Assembly (NCBI RefSeq): GCF_029962835.1
Contig: NC_080588.1
Location: 19,486,001 to 19,550,000 of the forward strand
Source: Magnolia sinica
Taxonomy: Eukaryota; Streptophyta; Magnoliopsida; Magnoliales; Magnoliaceae
Direction: 5' to 3'
Length of the DNA stretch: 64,000 bases
Below, one piece after another: positions 12,400-23,305 of this stretch. Each line of letters opens with the position of its first letter. Position 1 is the first letter of the stretch. The notes under the pieces are model-generated. The model did not search any database. It saw only the letters and a list, made by a program, of their open reading frames with translations, and was not told where the DNA came from. The position numbers and the translations under genes are program-made.

Positions 12400-13471
12400 C
12401 CTCCTAGTCTAATGGAGGTGTAATTAGGTTTATTGCTTTCATAGAATTTAAGATTAGGATAGTTTGATTTTAGTTTGTTTAGTCTTTGTGTTAACCCATT
12501 TACATGTTAAGAACTTTGGAAAGGCTTCAATTCTCCTTCTTCAAGTATTATCTTCCCATTTCTTTTCATTGTCTCATGTGCATTGCATGCTCATATCTTT
12601 TACATTGAGGACAATGTGGGTTTTAGGTTGGGTTGTGTGGATTAGGTAAACTAATTAGTGTTTTCTTAGTTTTGAGCAAAAATTGTGAAAATTTTCAATT
12701 TTTCAAGCTAAAAACATGTTTGGGAAATGATAATTTGTAGAATTAAGAATGCTTCGAGTATGATGATAAGATGGAGATTGAACTTTGAATTATTGGAGTT
12801 TGATCAACCGAGTAAATTATCGTCTAAATTCTTGCATTTATTTGATTAAGAGGAAGTTTGAATATCATGTTAATCTAAGTCACGAGACATGTTCAATTTA
12901 CTTTCTGTGAATAGCACTAGAATTTCTGATTGTTAGTATGTATATCATTAAAAGATATTGAGAATTAAGTATGGAGAATTTTATCCACCTTAAAAAGATG
13001 AAAAGAACCAATTAAAAAAATAGAGAGATCGACAAAAAGGTCATCTATGATGAAAAGAGTGGAACAGAATGAAAAATCTGAAAATAATGAATAAATAAAA
13101 GAGACCGTCGATATAAAATCAAAAACTAGAAAAATAAGGAAAATGTGATAAGTTCGGAATCAATACTTAATTATTCAATAAAACTTGGGGTGATGAGCAT
13201 GTTATGGAAAGTAAATAGAATTCACTAAGAACATTGAAAATTTTTGATATATGAACTTATGCTCTTAAATGATTGATAAATAAACTTTTTGATTGATTGC
13301 TCATGTGATTCGGCTCTAGGTTTTCAAAATTGCACTCTCGCTTCTTTATATTGTACTCATTCATACTTAATTACACAAAAGATTATTTTCTGAAAGTGAT
13401 TTGAATATTAAAGATTGAAGATCACTTCACGCATGTTTTGCTCGAGACTAGCAAAATGCTGGTTGGAGGTG
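12400..13471 (+). other. Non-coding 3' internal region and polypurine tract, element A
   Basis: No env-like frame is present. A palindrome-like motif ACATTGAGGACAATGT lies near 12602-12617, followed by a G-rich stretch; the same block recurs in elements B and C. The polypurine tract ggttggaggtg (13461-13471) abuts the 3' LTR. Confidence 0.65.
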
Positions 13472-14700
13472 TGTTGAGTATGAAATATTGCATATTTCTC
13501 CCTATTTATACCTTGGTTTTATAAACATGATAGTGCTTAATTGATTTAATTATGCATGTTTTCATGTGCAAGGAGATTTCAAGAGCTTAAAGGTAAAATT
13601 GATGCCAAAAGGAAGATTTATGCTCAAAAGATTACTAAATAAAGATTTAGATATTTGAAAGTCATTAATGAAGAATTCACATGCCAAAGATCCAAGAAAA
13701 CTAAGTAAAGAATGAAGAGAATCAAAGATTTAAAGTGAAGAAAAGGAATCCTGAAATTGTCCTGAAAACAAACATATTCCTGAAATTGTTCTGAAAAAGT
13801 ATGTTTTAAAACTCTGAGTTTATTTTGGAAAACTGCGTAGAGTGCGTAAATTTGACGCGGTTTCTAGATTTTTCCCAATTCGGTGCGAAAGTTGGAGTTC
13901 CATAACTATAAATAGGACTCCCTAAGATGCTCCAAAGCATCTTCTAGGGTTTGGAAAGGTCTCAGGGAGCATACACAAGGGTGGAGTAGCCGCCAAAGAG
14001 TTTTTCTTCTCCCCTAGTTTATTTTTTATACTTTGTTTAAGAGATTTGGTTTCAATCATGTCTATGGTTGGCTAAACCTCTTAGCTAGGGCTAAGAGGTG
14101 AAGCTTGTAACATGTTTGGATGATTATTTTGCTTTGATTCTAGTTCTTATTGAACCTCATTGATTTTTAGTTTGATCTTAAAGGAATATTTTCAATTTTC
14201 TATAATTTATTGTGACTCAAATTACAATAAATGTTGTGATAGCTTTGGATATCTTCTTTTTCTGTTTTGAGATTGTGAGATTGGTAAATCCTGTTGTTCA
14301 CCATCGTCTCCTGGGCATGGTAGGGTGATGAAATCCCTTCCAATCCTCACAATTCTCCTCCATTGAGAATTAGGTCAATGAAAAGTTCAAATTTTATTTA
14401 AATTGCTTTATCTTCCAATTGGATAGGATAAGACTTCAATTCCAATTGTGATCCTTAAATCAAGTAAGGTAGCATCTTGATAGCTACAAGTGGATCCTTG
14501 GCACCCTAGTTCCCACCTTTAATTGATAGTTTAAATATTATTCACAATTACTCTCTTTTATTTCAAAATTCAAATTTAAATATTCTTCTAGTTCTAGTTC
14601 TAGTTCTTTTCAGAATACGTACAAGTTTAGTCCATGTGGATTTGACCTCATTCTCACGAGTTATTACTACATCGCGACCCTACACTTCGGGTTGTGAACA
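13472..14700 (+). repeat. 3' LTR of element A
   Basis: TGTTGAG...gttgtgaaca, 1229 bases, collinear with 2375-3599. TATA box at 13907-13915. Confidence 0.9.
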
Positions 14701-15108
14701 TTGCGTAAATGAATTAGATTACACTAAGAGCTAAGCTAAGCTGAGAACTAAGATAAGCAATATTGCGTTGTAGAGTTGTGTTGTGTTGGGTTTGTAAGAG
14801 CCTAAAGCTCTTTGATCATCCGCCTATTTATAGAATTTCTAGGCGGTAGTTAGAGAGAGATCTTCATAGCCACTATGCACCTTTGCTAACATGGAAGTAA
14901 TGGTTTGGGTTGTAAATAGTTGTGGCCTATGCAATGACACATGCGTCAGTCGTTTGTCATGGCTGGTCATTTGTTGTATTCATGTCCTTCATCCACCATG
15001 TATGAAGAGTTCTTCGTAGGACGCCACGTGTAGACAATCGTTATCATTTCTTCTGCTTGAACGTGCATTGTGTGCCATGAAAATTGGCCTACTTAGCATG
15101 GTTGTTAT
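14701..15108. other. Spacer between elements A and B
   Basis: Starts with the third unit of the ~55-bp tandem array (14718), then unique-looking sequence with a 'cctatttatag' box near 14821. The last five bases (15104-15108, gttat) are the left target duplication of element B. No gene is visible. Confidence 0.5.
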
Positions 15109-16616
15109 TGTTGAGTAGCAAATATTGCATATTTCCCCTAGTTTATATCTTGGTTTTATGAACATGATAATGCTTAATATTTTATACATGTTTGTATTGC
15201 AAGGTGAATCCGAGAGCTTGAATTGAAAAGAATATTAAAAGAATGGATTTGATGCTTAAGAGTCACCATGGTAAGGGATGGATCTTAGGACACCAAGATT
15301 GAAGATTTCAAAAACCCAAGATTCAAGGAAACCAAGTGGAGAAGGAAGGAAGTCAAAAGTACAAAGTGCATAAATTCACATTGTCTATGTCAACGACCAC
15401 CGGTCGATGACATCGAAGAATTACAGAAAATCAAGTTTTGTTGTTGGACAGCTTGGATGCAATTCTCGATGACATCGAAGCCCTATTCGATTGCTCGAAG
15501 TCATGCTCGATGACATCGAAGCCCTATTCGATTGCTCGAAGACATGCTCGATGACATCAAAGGCATTTTGATGACATCGAGATTTTTATGGATTTATGAA
15601 GCAACTCGCTGGAACACTCTGGACATATTCTCGATGACTCGAACACCATTCGATGACATTGAAGATAGTTCAATGACATCGAAGGTATGTTTGATGACAA
15701 CAAGAGTTACGGAATGCGAAAATGCGTGACTTCTGCATTCAAGTTATGTTCGATGACATCAAAGGCGTTACGTAGAGTTACGCGAACTGCGTAAATTTGA
15801 GGCAATTTTCTAAATTTAAATGGACAAGCCTATAAATATGGGTTTTCCAAGGACTTTTAAACATGAATTAGGTTTTGAGAAGCATAACCAAAGGATGGAG
15901 CAGCCTCCCAAGAGTTTTTCTTCCCTCCTTTTCTATTTTTAATGCTTTCTTTTAGGGTTTTAAATTCAATTATGTCTATGGTTGGTTAAACCTCTTAGCT
16001 AAGGCTAAGAGGTGAAGCTTGTAGCGTATTGGGATGATTTTCTTGCTTTGATTCTTGTTCTTGATGAACCTCATTGATTTCTAGTTTGATATTAAAGGAA
16101 TATTTTTAGTTTTCTATGATTTATTGTGACTTAAATTACAATAGATGTTGCGATAGCTTTGGATATCTTCTTTTCTTGTTTTGAGATTGTGAGATTGGTA
16201 AATCCTATGGTTCACCATCGTCTCCTGGGCATGGTAGGGTGATGGAATCCCTTCCAATCCTCACAATACTCCTTCATTGAGGATTAGGTCAATGAGAAGC
16301 TCTGAGATTTGATTATCTCATCTTCCAATTAGATAAGATAGGACTCTGATTCCAACTGTTCTTCTTGAATCAAGTAAGGCAACATCCTAATAGCTACAAG
16401 TGGATCCTCAGCATCCTAGTTCCCACCTTTTAATTGATAGTTTAAATCAACATTATTCACAATTACTCTCTTTATTCCAGATTTCTATTTTAGATCTTTT
16501 TCTAGTTCTAGTTTTAATTATTTTCAGAATACGTACAAGTTTAGTCCATGTGGATTCGACCTCGATCTCACTGAGATTATTACTACATCACGGCCCTACA
16601 CTTGGGGTTGTGAACA
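15109..16616 (+). repeat. 5' LTR of element B
   Basis: TGTTGAG...gtgaaca, 1508 bases. TATA box TATAAATA at 15831-15838. The 3' third ('gtggattcgacctcg', 'cctacacttggggttgtgaaca') matches the LTRs of A and C closely. The middle differs, carrying an array of palindromic TTCGATGACATCGAA-like motifs. Confidence 0.92.
15400..15765 (+). repeat. Array of palindromic TTCGATGACATCGAA motifs in B 5' LTR
   Basis: About ten exact or near copies of TTCGATGACATCGAA, a 7-bp inverted repeat around a central A. They lie upstream of the TATA box at 15831. A perfect-spacing 41-bp tandem duplication (15465-15505 and 15506-15546) adds one pair not present in the 3' LTR. The position in U3 suggests a regulatory array; that is inference. 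Confidence 0.75.
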
Positions 16617-16622
16617 AGTTTT

Positions 16623-16640
16623 TGGCACCGTTGTCGGGGA
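16623..16640 (+). promoter_or_regulatory. Primer-binding site of element B (tRNA-Asp type)
   Basis: TGGCACCGTTGTCGGGGA, starting seven bases after the LTR. It is complementary to the 3' end of plant tRNA-Asp(GTC) except for two transitions. A tRNA-Asp primer is usual for Athila elements. Confidence 0.75.
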
Positions 16641-17034
16641 CTACGACTGCATTTTTCTAGAATTAATTGGTATTAAAATTAGGTTGAGATTATGGTTTAT
16701 TTTTCAGCTATGCTTTTAAGTTAAGATTTTTTCTGAAATTATTTTTATAAACTAACATTGTTTTCTGTTTTATAGGATCCTAACATAGTAACTCTTATTC
16801 GGTAATTTTGTTCCAACCCTTTCTCTTATCTTTTCTACATCTCTTATTTGTTTTAGTTTTTTTAGTGTTTTTTTTAGGTTTAATTATTTAATTACTTGAA
16901 GGCTGAGAGTGTTTCATGCCCAAGTGGGTCCATGATAACACCCTACGTCTTTTGAGTGAAGGATGATTAGTCGAAGGGTTGCCTATCCATCACAGGATTA
17001 GACACCATTTGAGACCCTCTGAGTTAATAGAAGT

Positions 17035-18640
17035 GATGGCTGCAAATCAACCTTAACCTCTAGTTGAGGAAGTTCAAGATGAGAACGAAGTGCATAATGC
17101 ACCCTCGCCTCGTACTCTATGAGATTATTTACAACCGGCAGGGATGAGAACACCTTCCTGCATGATATTCCCATTGAATGCAGGAACCGTGGATGTTAAA
17201 CCTGAAATGATACAGCTACTTCCTAAATTACATGGACTAGAATCTAAAAGTTAGTACTTGCAAATCAAAGAGTTTGATGAGATAGTCACCATATTACACT
17301 TTCCAAACATATCTAAAGATATTGTGAGACCGAAATTGTTTCCCTTCTCATTGAAGGAGAAGGCTAAGACATGGATGCACTCCTTAAAGCCACGATCTAT
17401 CGGCACATGGGCCGAGATGACTCGGGAATTTCTCAAAAAGTTTTATCCGTTTCATAAAACTAATACTTTAAGGAAGGTAATCATGAACTTTGCCCCAAAA
17501 GAGGAAGAGACTTTCTTCCAATGTTGGGAAAGTTTCAAGGATCTCACAAATTCCTGTCCATACTATGGCTAAGAAATATGACGAACAATAAGCTTTTTCT
17601 ATAACGGATTAACTTCACCAATGCGTCAATTCGTAGAGATGATGTGTAACGGTGAATTCACGAATAATAAGGCCCATGATGCATGGGATTATCTTGATCA
17701 ATTGGCAAAAAATGCGCAATCATGGGACACCTCCCCAAGACCCACCACTTTTAAGCCTACTCAATCAAAGAAAAGGGGAGGAATTTATGTTTTAAAAGAG
17801 GAAAATGATATGAGAGCAAGGGTGGCCAATCTCACAAGGAAAGTCGAGGCCATGGAACTTAAGAAGGCAGAACCTATCAAACCCGATAAGGCTGCAAAAG
17901 TTGTTTGTAGTATTTGTGCTTGCAACATACATACAATTGAAAATTGTCCAACAATTCCTGCTTTTCAAGAAATATTAAATGAGCAATCGAATGCCGTAAA
18001 CAACTACCAAAGACCTTTCAGAGGACCCACCTCGAATACATACAATTTTAGCTAGAGGAACCATCCAAATTTCAGTTGGAGGAATGGACAAACGGTTAAC
18101 CCACAAGCGGCCCTTAATTTTTAAATCAAAGGAAGCCTCAAGAGCATACGGTTCAAAAATTCATGCAAAACCAAGAGCTATTCAACCAAAATACAATACA
18201 AGCATTCCAGGATATCAAAACAACAATGGAAATGTTTACATTGTCAATTCAAAGGATTGAGTCACACTTAGCGAGTGGGGAGAAAGGGATGCTTCCAGCA
18301 CAACCTCTCCCCAATCCAAGACCACAATGTGAAATTAGTAACCCAAACTCTTCAAATCAAATGAAGCAAGCCAAGTTTATCACCACTCTTAGGAGTAGAA
18401 AGATAATTGAAAATTTTATTCCGGTAAGGACTGAAAAGCCTAAGGAACTGGAAGAAGAAGAGAATGATAGACCTAGCATTGCTTCACAAGAGGAAGAACC
18501 GGAAACAGTGTGTAAGCCAATTGCGTCATTCCCTCAGTGGTTGATTGCACCAAATCCTCTAGCTAACTCACAGGATATTCTAGAGGTGCTTAAGCAAGTG
18601 AAGTTCAATATTCCTCTACTAGATGTCGTTAAATAAATCC
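17035..18640 (+). pseudogene. gag pseudogene, element B
   Basis: Capsid gene. The capsid part is readable at 17258-17572 ('KLFPFSLKEKAKTWMHSLKPRSIGTWAEMTREFLKKFYPFHKTNTLRK'), continuing 'RQFVEMMCNGEF' at 17621. A clear CCHC zinc knuckle, C-x2-C-x4-H-x4-C, lies in 'VCSICACNIHTIENCPTIPAF' near 17908-17970. The basic C-terminal part with 'ITTLRSRKIIENFIPVR' ends near 18636. Breaks: stops at about 17056, 17122 and 17570 and TGG to TAG near 18053. This is the best-preserved zinc knuckle of the three copies. Confidence 0.87.
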
Positions 18641-18721
18641 CTTCTTATGTCAAATTTCTGAAAGCTATGCACTACCAAAAGACAGTAAAACATTTAAAAG
18701 AAAATTTTTCTGACAGAAAAA

Positions 18722-19372
18722 GTAAGTGCCATCCTCAAGCAAGATGTGCCACAAAAATATAAAGATCCTGGTAGCCCAACTATCACCTGCGTAATTGGAA
18801 ATCACTAGATTGAGCATGCACTTCTTAACTTGGGGGCGAGTATAAATCTGATCCCTTACTCGGTTTACGAACATTTGGGTCTATGTGAATTAAAACCCAC
18901 CCGAACCACATTACAACTTGTCGATCGCTTAGTTCGTGTACCGAGAGGGATGATTAATGATGTGCTAGTCTAGGTTGATAAATTCTACTATCCAGTAGAC
19001 TTTATTATCTTAGATACTCTACCCATCATAGATATGAGCACTCAAATACCTGTCATTCTTGGTCGTTCATTCCTTGCTACATCAAATGTAATCATTAATT
19101 GTAGGAATGGAATTATGAATTTATCTTTCAGAAATATGACATTAGAGCTTAATATCTTTTTCAACATGAGCAAACAGTCAGAGGATGTTGATGATATCCA
19201 CGAAATTAACTTGATAGATTCCTTCGTGGAAGATAAAGCACTCTTGACTCTATACTCTGTCCCTCTAAAGACATGCTTGTCCCACTCCCCTGATTTAGAT
19301 GATGACATAGTTAGGGAGATGGATGCCTTGCTTGATGCTATGTCGGTACTTGAAGTTAACCAGTGGAGGCCA
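18722..19372 (+). pseudogene. Retropepsin pseudogene, element B
   Basis: Protease domain with 'NLIPYSVYEHLGLCELKPT' and 'TQIPVILGRSFLATSNVIINCRNG'. The active-site triad reads N-L-G-A (AAC at 18827-18829), the catalytic Asp replaced by Asn through a single G-to-A change. Stops lie at about 18807 and 18973. The C-terminal part is open from 19034 to 19372 and runs almost directly into the RT linker. Confidence 0.82.
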
Positions 19373-20039
19373 TAATTTAAGAAATTTTTTCAAACCGATG
19401 TAGTGTCTCTGCCGTCTAGCCTCAAAGCACTGAAGCTTGACCTAAAACCTCTACCCACTGATCTTAAATATGTCTACTTAGGTCAAGATGAGACATCCCC
19501 AATGATTTCTTCCTTCCTTGAGAAAGAACAGGAGAGTGTGCTTATTTTCACTCTCATTGAGAAGAAAGGAGCCCTTGGATGGTCGATTGTTGACCTCAAA
19601 GGAATTGACCCTCTGATTTGTACTCACCGCATTCATCTTGAGAATAATGTGAAAACCTCCCGACAACCACAACGTCGAATAAATCAAACATGAAAGAAGT
19701 GGTTAAGGCCTAGGTACTGAAGTTGCTGGATGTGGGTATCATTTACCCTATATCTGACAGTCAATGGGTGAGTCCAACTCAAGTAGTTCCCAAGAAGTCC
19801 GGAATCACCATCGTAGCCAATGCCGACAATGAACTCATGCCAACTAGATTTACTATTGGTTGGAGAATATGCATTGACTACAGAAAGTTGAACACTGTCA
19901 CAAGGAAGGACTACTTTTCATTGCCCTTTATTGATCAAATTTTGGAAAGGCTAGCTGGTTATTCTTACTATTGCTTCCTTGATGGGTATTCGGGCTACAA
20001 TCAGATAGAGATAGCCCTTGAAGATCATAAAAAGAGAGT
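19373..20039 (+). pseudogene. Reverse transcriptase, element B, 5' part
   Basis: RT fingers and palm: 'LGWSIVDLKGIDPLICTHRIHLE', 'WVSPTQVVPKKSGITIVANADNELMPTR', 'GWRICIDYRKLNTVTRKDYFSLPFIDQILERLAGYSYYCFLDGYSGYNQIEIALEDH'. The first catalytic Asp is in 'FLDGYSGYNQI'. The frame ends where inverted solo LTR D enters at 20040. The domain resumes at 21385 with the expected next residues. Confidence 0.87.
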
Positions 20040-21379
20040 TGTTCATAACCCTAAGTGTAGGGTCGTGATGTAGTAATAATCTTGGTAAGACCAAGGTCGA
20101 ATCCACAGGGACTAAAACTAGTACATTTCTGAAATTAACTAGAAGTAGAAGTAGAAGAAGATGTGAAACTAATTCTGAAGTATTTGAGAGAATAATTATA
20201 AATAGAGTAATTAAAACTAAGAATTAAAAGGTGGGAACTAGGGTGTTAAGGATCCACTTATAGTGATTAGGGAGCCCTCTTACTTGATTCAAGTAACACT
20301 ATTAGAATTGGAGTCATATCCTATCCAATTGAAAAATATATCAATAAAACCAAATATGAACTTCCATTGACCTAATTCTCAATGAAGAAGAACTATGATA
20401 ATTGGCAGGGATTCTATTACCAAACCATGCCCAGGAGACAATGGCAAACAATAGGATTTACCAATCCTATAATCTCAAAGCAGGAGAATTATGAAGATTA
20501 TGAAGGATTTCATCACCCTACCATGCCCAAAGGAAGATGGTGAACAACAGGACTTACTAATTTCACAATCTTAAATTAGAAAAAGAAGATACTCAAAGCT
20601 ATTACAGATCTACTGTAATTTGAGTCACAATAAATCATTAAAAACTGAAAGTATTCCTTAAATATCAAATTAGAATCCATGGAGTTCAACATAAACATGA
20701 ATCAAAGCAATAGAAACATCCCATCATGCTACAAGCTTCACCTCTTAGCCCTAACTAAGAGGTTTAGCCAACCATGGATATGATTGGATCTAAAACCCTA
20801 GAAGAAAACATGAAAACAACTAACGAAGAAGAAGAAAAACTCTTGGCGATGACTTCTCCACCCTTTTGCTCCACTCCTTAAACCGTAGAAGATGCCTATG
20901 AATATCCTAAGGAGTCCTATTTATAGTTGTGGAACTCCAACTATCGCACCTAGTTAGAAAACTCTAGAAACTGCCTCAATTTTACATAGTTTACTAAAAT
21001 AGACTTCACTCTGCGCAGTTTTTCAAAATAGACTTCACTTTGCGCAATTTCACAAAATGACCCAGAGTTTCAGAATATGTTTTTTCAGGACAATTTCAAG
21101 ATTCCTTTTCTTCACTTCAAATCTTTAATTCTCTTCATTCCTCACTCACTTGGTTTTCTTAGATAATGGCATGTGAATTCTTCAATCTTGGTCTCCTAAG
21201 ATCCATCCATTGCCTTAGTGATTCTTGAGCATCAAATCTACGCTTTTAGCTCCCCTTTCAATCTAAGCTCTTAAATTCACCTTGCAACATAAACATGAGT
21301 AAAATAAAACATTAAAAATTATCATGTTCATAAAACTAAGATATAAATGGGGGTAATGTGCAATATTTGACCCTCAACA
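20040..21379 (-). mobile_element. Inverted solo LTR D inside RT of element B
   Basis: Reads TGTTCATAACCC at its left end and ends ...CCCTCAACA: the reverse complement of an LTR of the element C kind. No internal domain is present. An inverted TATA box is at 20917-20925. Right of it acaac (21380-21384) resumes the RT codons. The left 5 bases are agagt, so the target duplication is not convincing as it stands, although the uninterrupted element would read ...aag-acaac-attc. It formed by insertion followed by LTR-LTR recombination. Confidence 0.88.
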
Positions 21380-21384
21380 ACAAC

Positions 21385-21780
21385 ATTCACATGTCTCTTT
21401 GGCATCATTGTTTACCAAAGGATGCCATTCGGACTATGTAATGCCCTTGCCACCTTTCAGTGATGCATGTTAAGTATATTTTCTGACTTAGTGGGGCAAT
21501 ATTTAGAGTTCTTCATGGATGACTTCTCGGTCTTTGGTCCATCCTTCAACAAGTGTTTGGAAAATCTTAAAAAAGTGCTAAGTGATGTGAAGAAAAGAAT
21601 TTGGTTCTGAATTGAGAGAAATGTCATTTCATGGTCCCCAGGGAATAGTACTTGGTCACATAATTTTGTCCAAGGGAATTGAGGTAGACAAGGCGAAAAT
21701 TGATCTTATTTCCAACCTACCTCCACCCAAGAGCATACATGATGTGCGAACCTTCCTAGGACGCGATGGATTTTATAAAT
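21385..21780 (+). pseudogene. Reverse transcriptase, element B, 3' part
   Basis: Continues the RT palm after solo LTR D: 'RMPFGLCNALATFQ' near 21415-21460, the catalytic 'FFMDDFSVFGPSF' near 21510-21550 and 'GIEVDKAKIDLI' near 21680. Frameshifts are visible around 21480 and 21590. Joined at the domain level with 19373-20039 it covers one whole RT. Confidence 0.83.
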
Positions 21781-22385
21781 GATTCATAAAGGACTTTAGT
21801 TATCTCTCTCATCCTTTATGCAATCTACTTCAAAAGGATGCACCTTACGAGTGGACTGACCAATGCCAGGAAGCTTTCATTAAGCTTAAGGCTATGTTGA
21901 CAATCGCACCTATCATGCAGCCACCCGATTGGAGAATCCTCTTTGAGACTATGTGTGATGCATCTGACTATGTTATTGGGGCAGTGTTAGGCTAGAGAGA
22001 AGAGAAGAAGCCCTATGTGATTCACTGTGCAAGTAGAACTCTAAATTCTGCCCAAGTGAACTATTCTACTACGAAGAAGGAACTCTTAACTGTAGTGTTC
22101 ACTTTGGACAAATTTAGGTCCTACTTGATTGGATCCAAGATCATCATTTATATTGATCATGACGCGCTGAAGTACCTTCTTTCTAAGAATGATGCTAAGC
22201 CCCGCCTAATAAGATGGATCCTTCTACTCCAAAAATTCAACATAGAAATACGACACAAAAAGGGAGTAGAGAATGTAGTGGCTGACTGTCTCTCTAAGCT
22301 TGATCTTCCCAACTCCCTTGAGCCAACACCGATAAACGACATGTTCCCTGATGAACAATTGTTTAAACGCTCCCAATTACCTTAG
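21781..22385 (+). pseudogene. RNase H region, element B
   Basis: Contains 'FIKDFSYLSHPLCNLLQKDAPYEWTDQCQEAFIKLKAMLT', 'YVIGAVLG', then an open stretch 22017-22385 with '[89 protein letters not shown]'. The RNase H Asp in 'YIDH' is kept. A stop sits at 21995. This is the best RNase H of the window; element C lacks the domain. Confidence 0.85.
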
Positions 22386-23305
22386 TGTGCTGACATTGCG
22401 AATTTTCTTGCCACAGGTTTCATGCCAACATATTGGACTGCACAAGATGAGAAAAAATTCTTCGTCGAGGTATGTAAGTTCTTCTGGGATGATCTTTATC
22501 TGTTTAAATATTGCCTAGACCAAATTCTAAAGAGATGTGTGCCAGACAATGAACATTAGAGTGTCATCTCCTTTTGTCACTCTCAGGCCTGTGGTGGTCA
22601 CTTTTCTGCTAAAAAGACCATGACCAAAATTCTGCAGTGCGGCTTTTACTAGCCCACAATGTTCAGAGATACTCATGAGTTTTGCAGAGCTTGTGAGCGT
22701 TGTTAGAAATTGGGAGGATTGTCCCGTCGAAATATGATGCCACTAAAACTAATTCTTATCATTGAAGCATTCGATTGCTAGGGTATTGATTTCACGGGAC
22801 CATTCCCCCAATCATTTAGAAACATCTTCATATTGTTGGCTACTGTGTCACTAAGTGGGCTGAAGTGATCCTGTGCCGGAATAATGATCATCGAACGGTC
22901 ATTAGATTCTTAAAAGAAAATATCATTTCCAGTTCGGAACGCCTAGAGCCATCACTAATGATGGAGGTTCTCACTTTTGTAATAGGTCATTTGAGAACTT
23001 AATGAACAAATATGGTATCTCTCATAAAGTGAGCACTCCATACCACCCGAAAAAAAAAAAGCGAGCAAGCCGAGATTTCCAATAAGGAAATTAAACGAAT
23101 TCTGAAAAAAAAAATGGTTAACCCTGACTATAATGATTGGTCAATCTACTTGACCGATGCTTTACAGGCTTACCGTACAGCTTTTAAGACCCCCATTGGA
23201 ATGTCTCCCTTTAGACTCGTCCATGGGAAAGCTTGCCACTTGCCTGTGGAATTGGAACATAAAGCCTACTGGGCTATCAAAAATCTGAACTTTAACTTAG
23301 ACAAC
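22386..23305 (+). pseudogene. Integrase, element B, N-terminal and core part
   Basis: Zinc-binding region 'CHSQACGGHFSAKKT' and 'CRACERC', DDE core D in 'GIDFTGPF', 'DGGSHFCN', and the Glu codon GAG in 'AEISN' near 23069-23080. Next come '[44 protein letters not shown]'. A purine run (aaaaaaaaaa, about 23050) and several stops break the frame. The last residues Asp-Asn (23300-23305) coincide with the ACAAC target duplication of element C. Confidence 0.85.

Larger units (their letters stand above)
2375..14700 (+). mobile_element. Athila-type Ty3/gypsy LTR retrotransposon, copy A (decayed)
   Basis: A complete but dead element: 5' LTR 2375-3599, primer-binding site split by a solo LTR (3616-6763), gag about 7091-8640, protease, reverse transcriptase, RNase H, integrase to 12399, non-coding 3' part, polypurine tract 13461-13471 and 3' LTR 13472-14700. 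The order protease-RT-RNase H-integrase is that of Ty3/gypsy elements. The 'FMDDFSVFG' RT core and the integrase wording place it in the Athila clade. The two LTRs differ at roughly 8% of positions over their first 130 bases by eye, mostly transitions, so it is an old insertion. The putative 5-bp target duplication (2370-2374 and 14701-14705) matches at only three of five positions. Strand is given by the coding domains. Confidence 0.9.

Noticed and set aside
12400..13471. Possible env-like gene of an Athila element
   Set aside because: No frame of useful length, signal peptide or membrane segment; the same region is non-coding in A, B and C.
15400..15765. CRISPR-like spaced repeats
   Set aside because: Repeats are imperfect, spacing is irregular, the setting is a plant LTR and there are no cas genes.
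16623..16640. Possible tRNA gene remnant
   Set aside because: Only the 18-base primer-binding complement is present; there is no cloverleaf.
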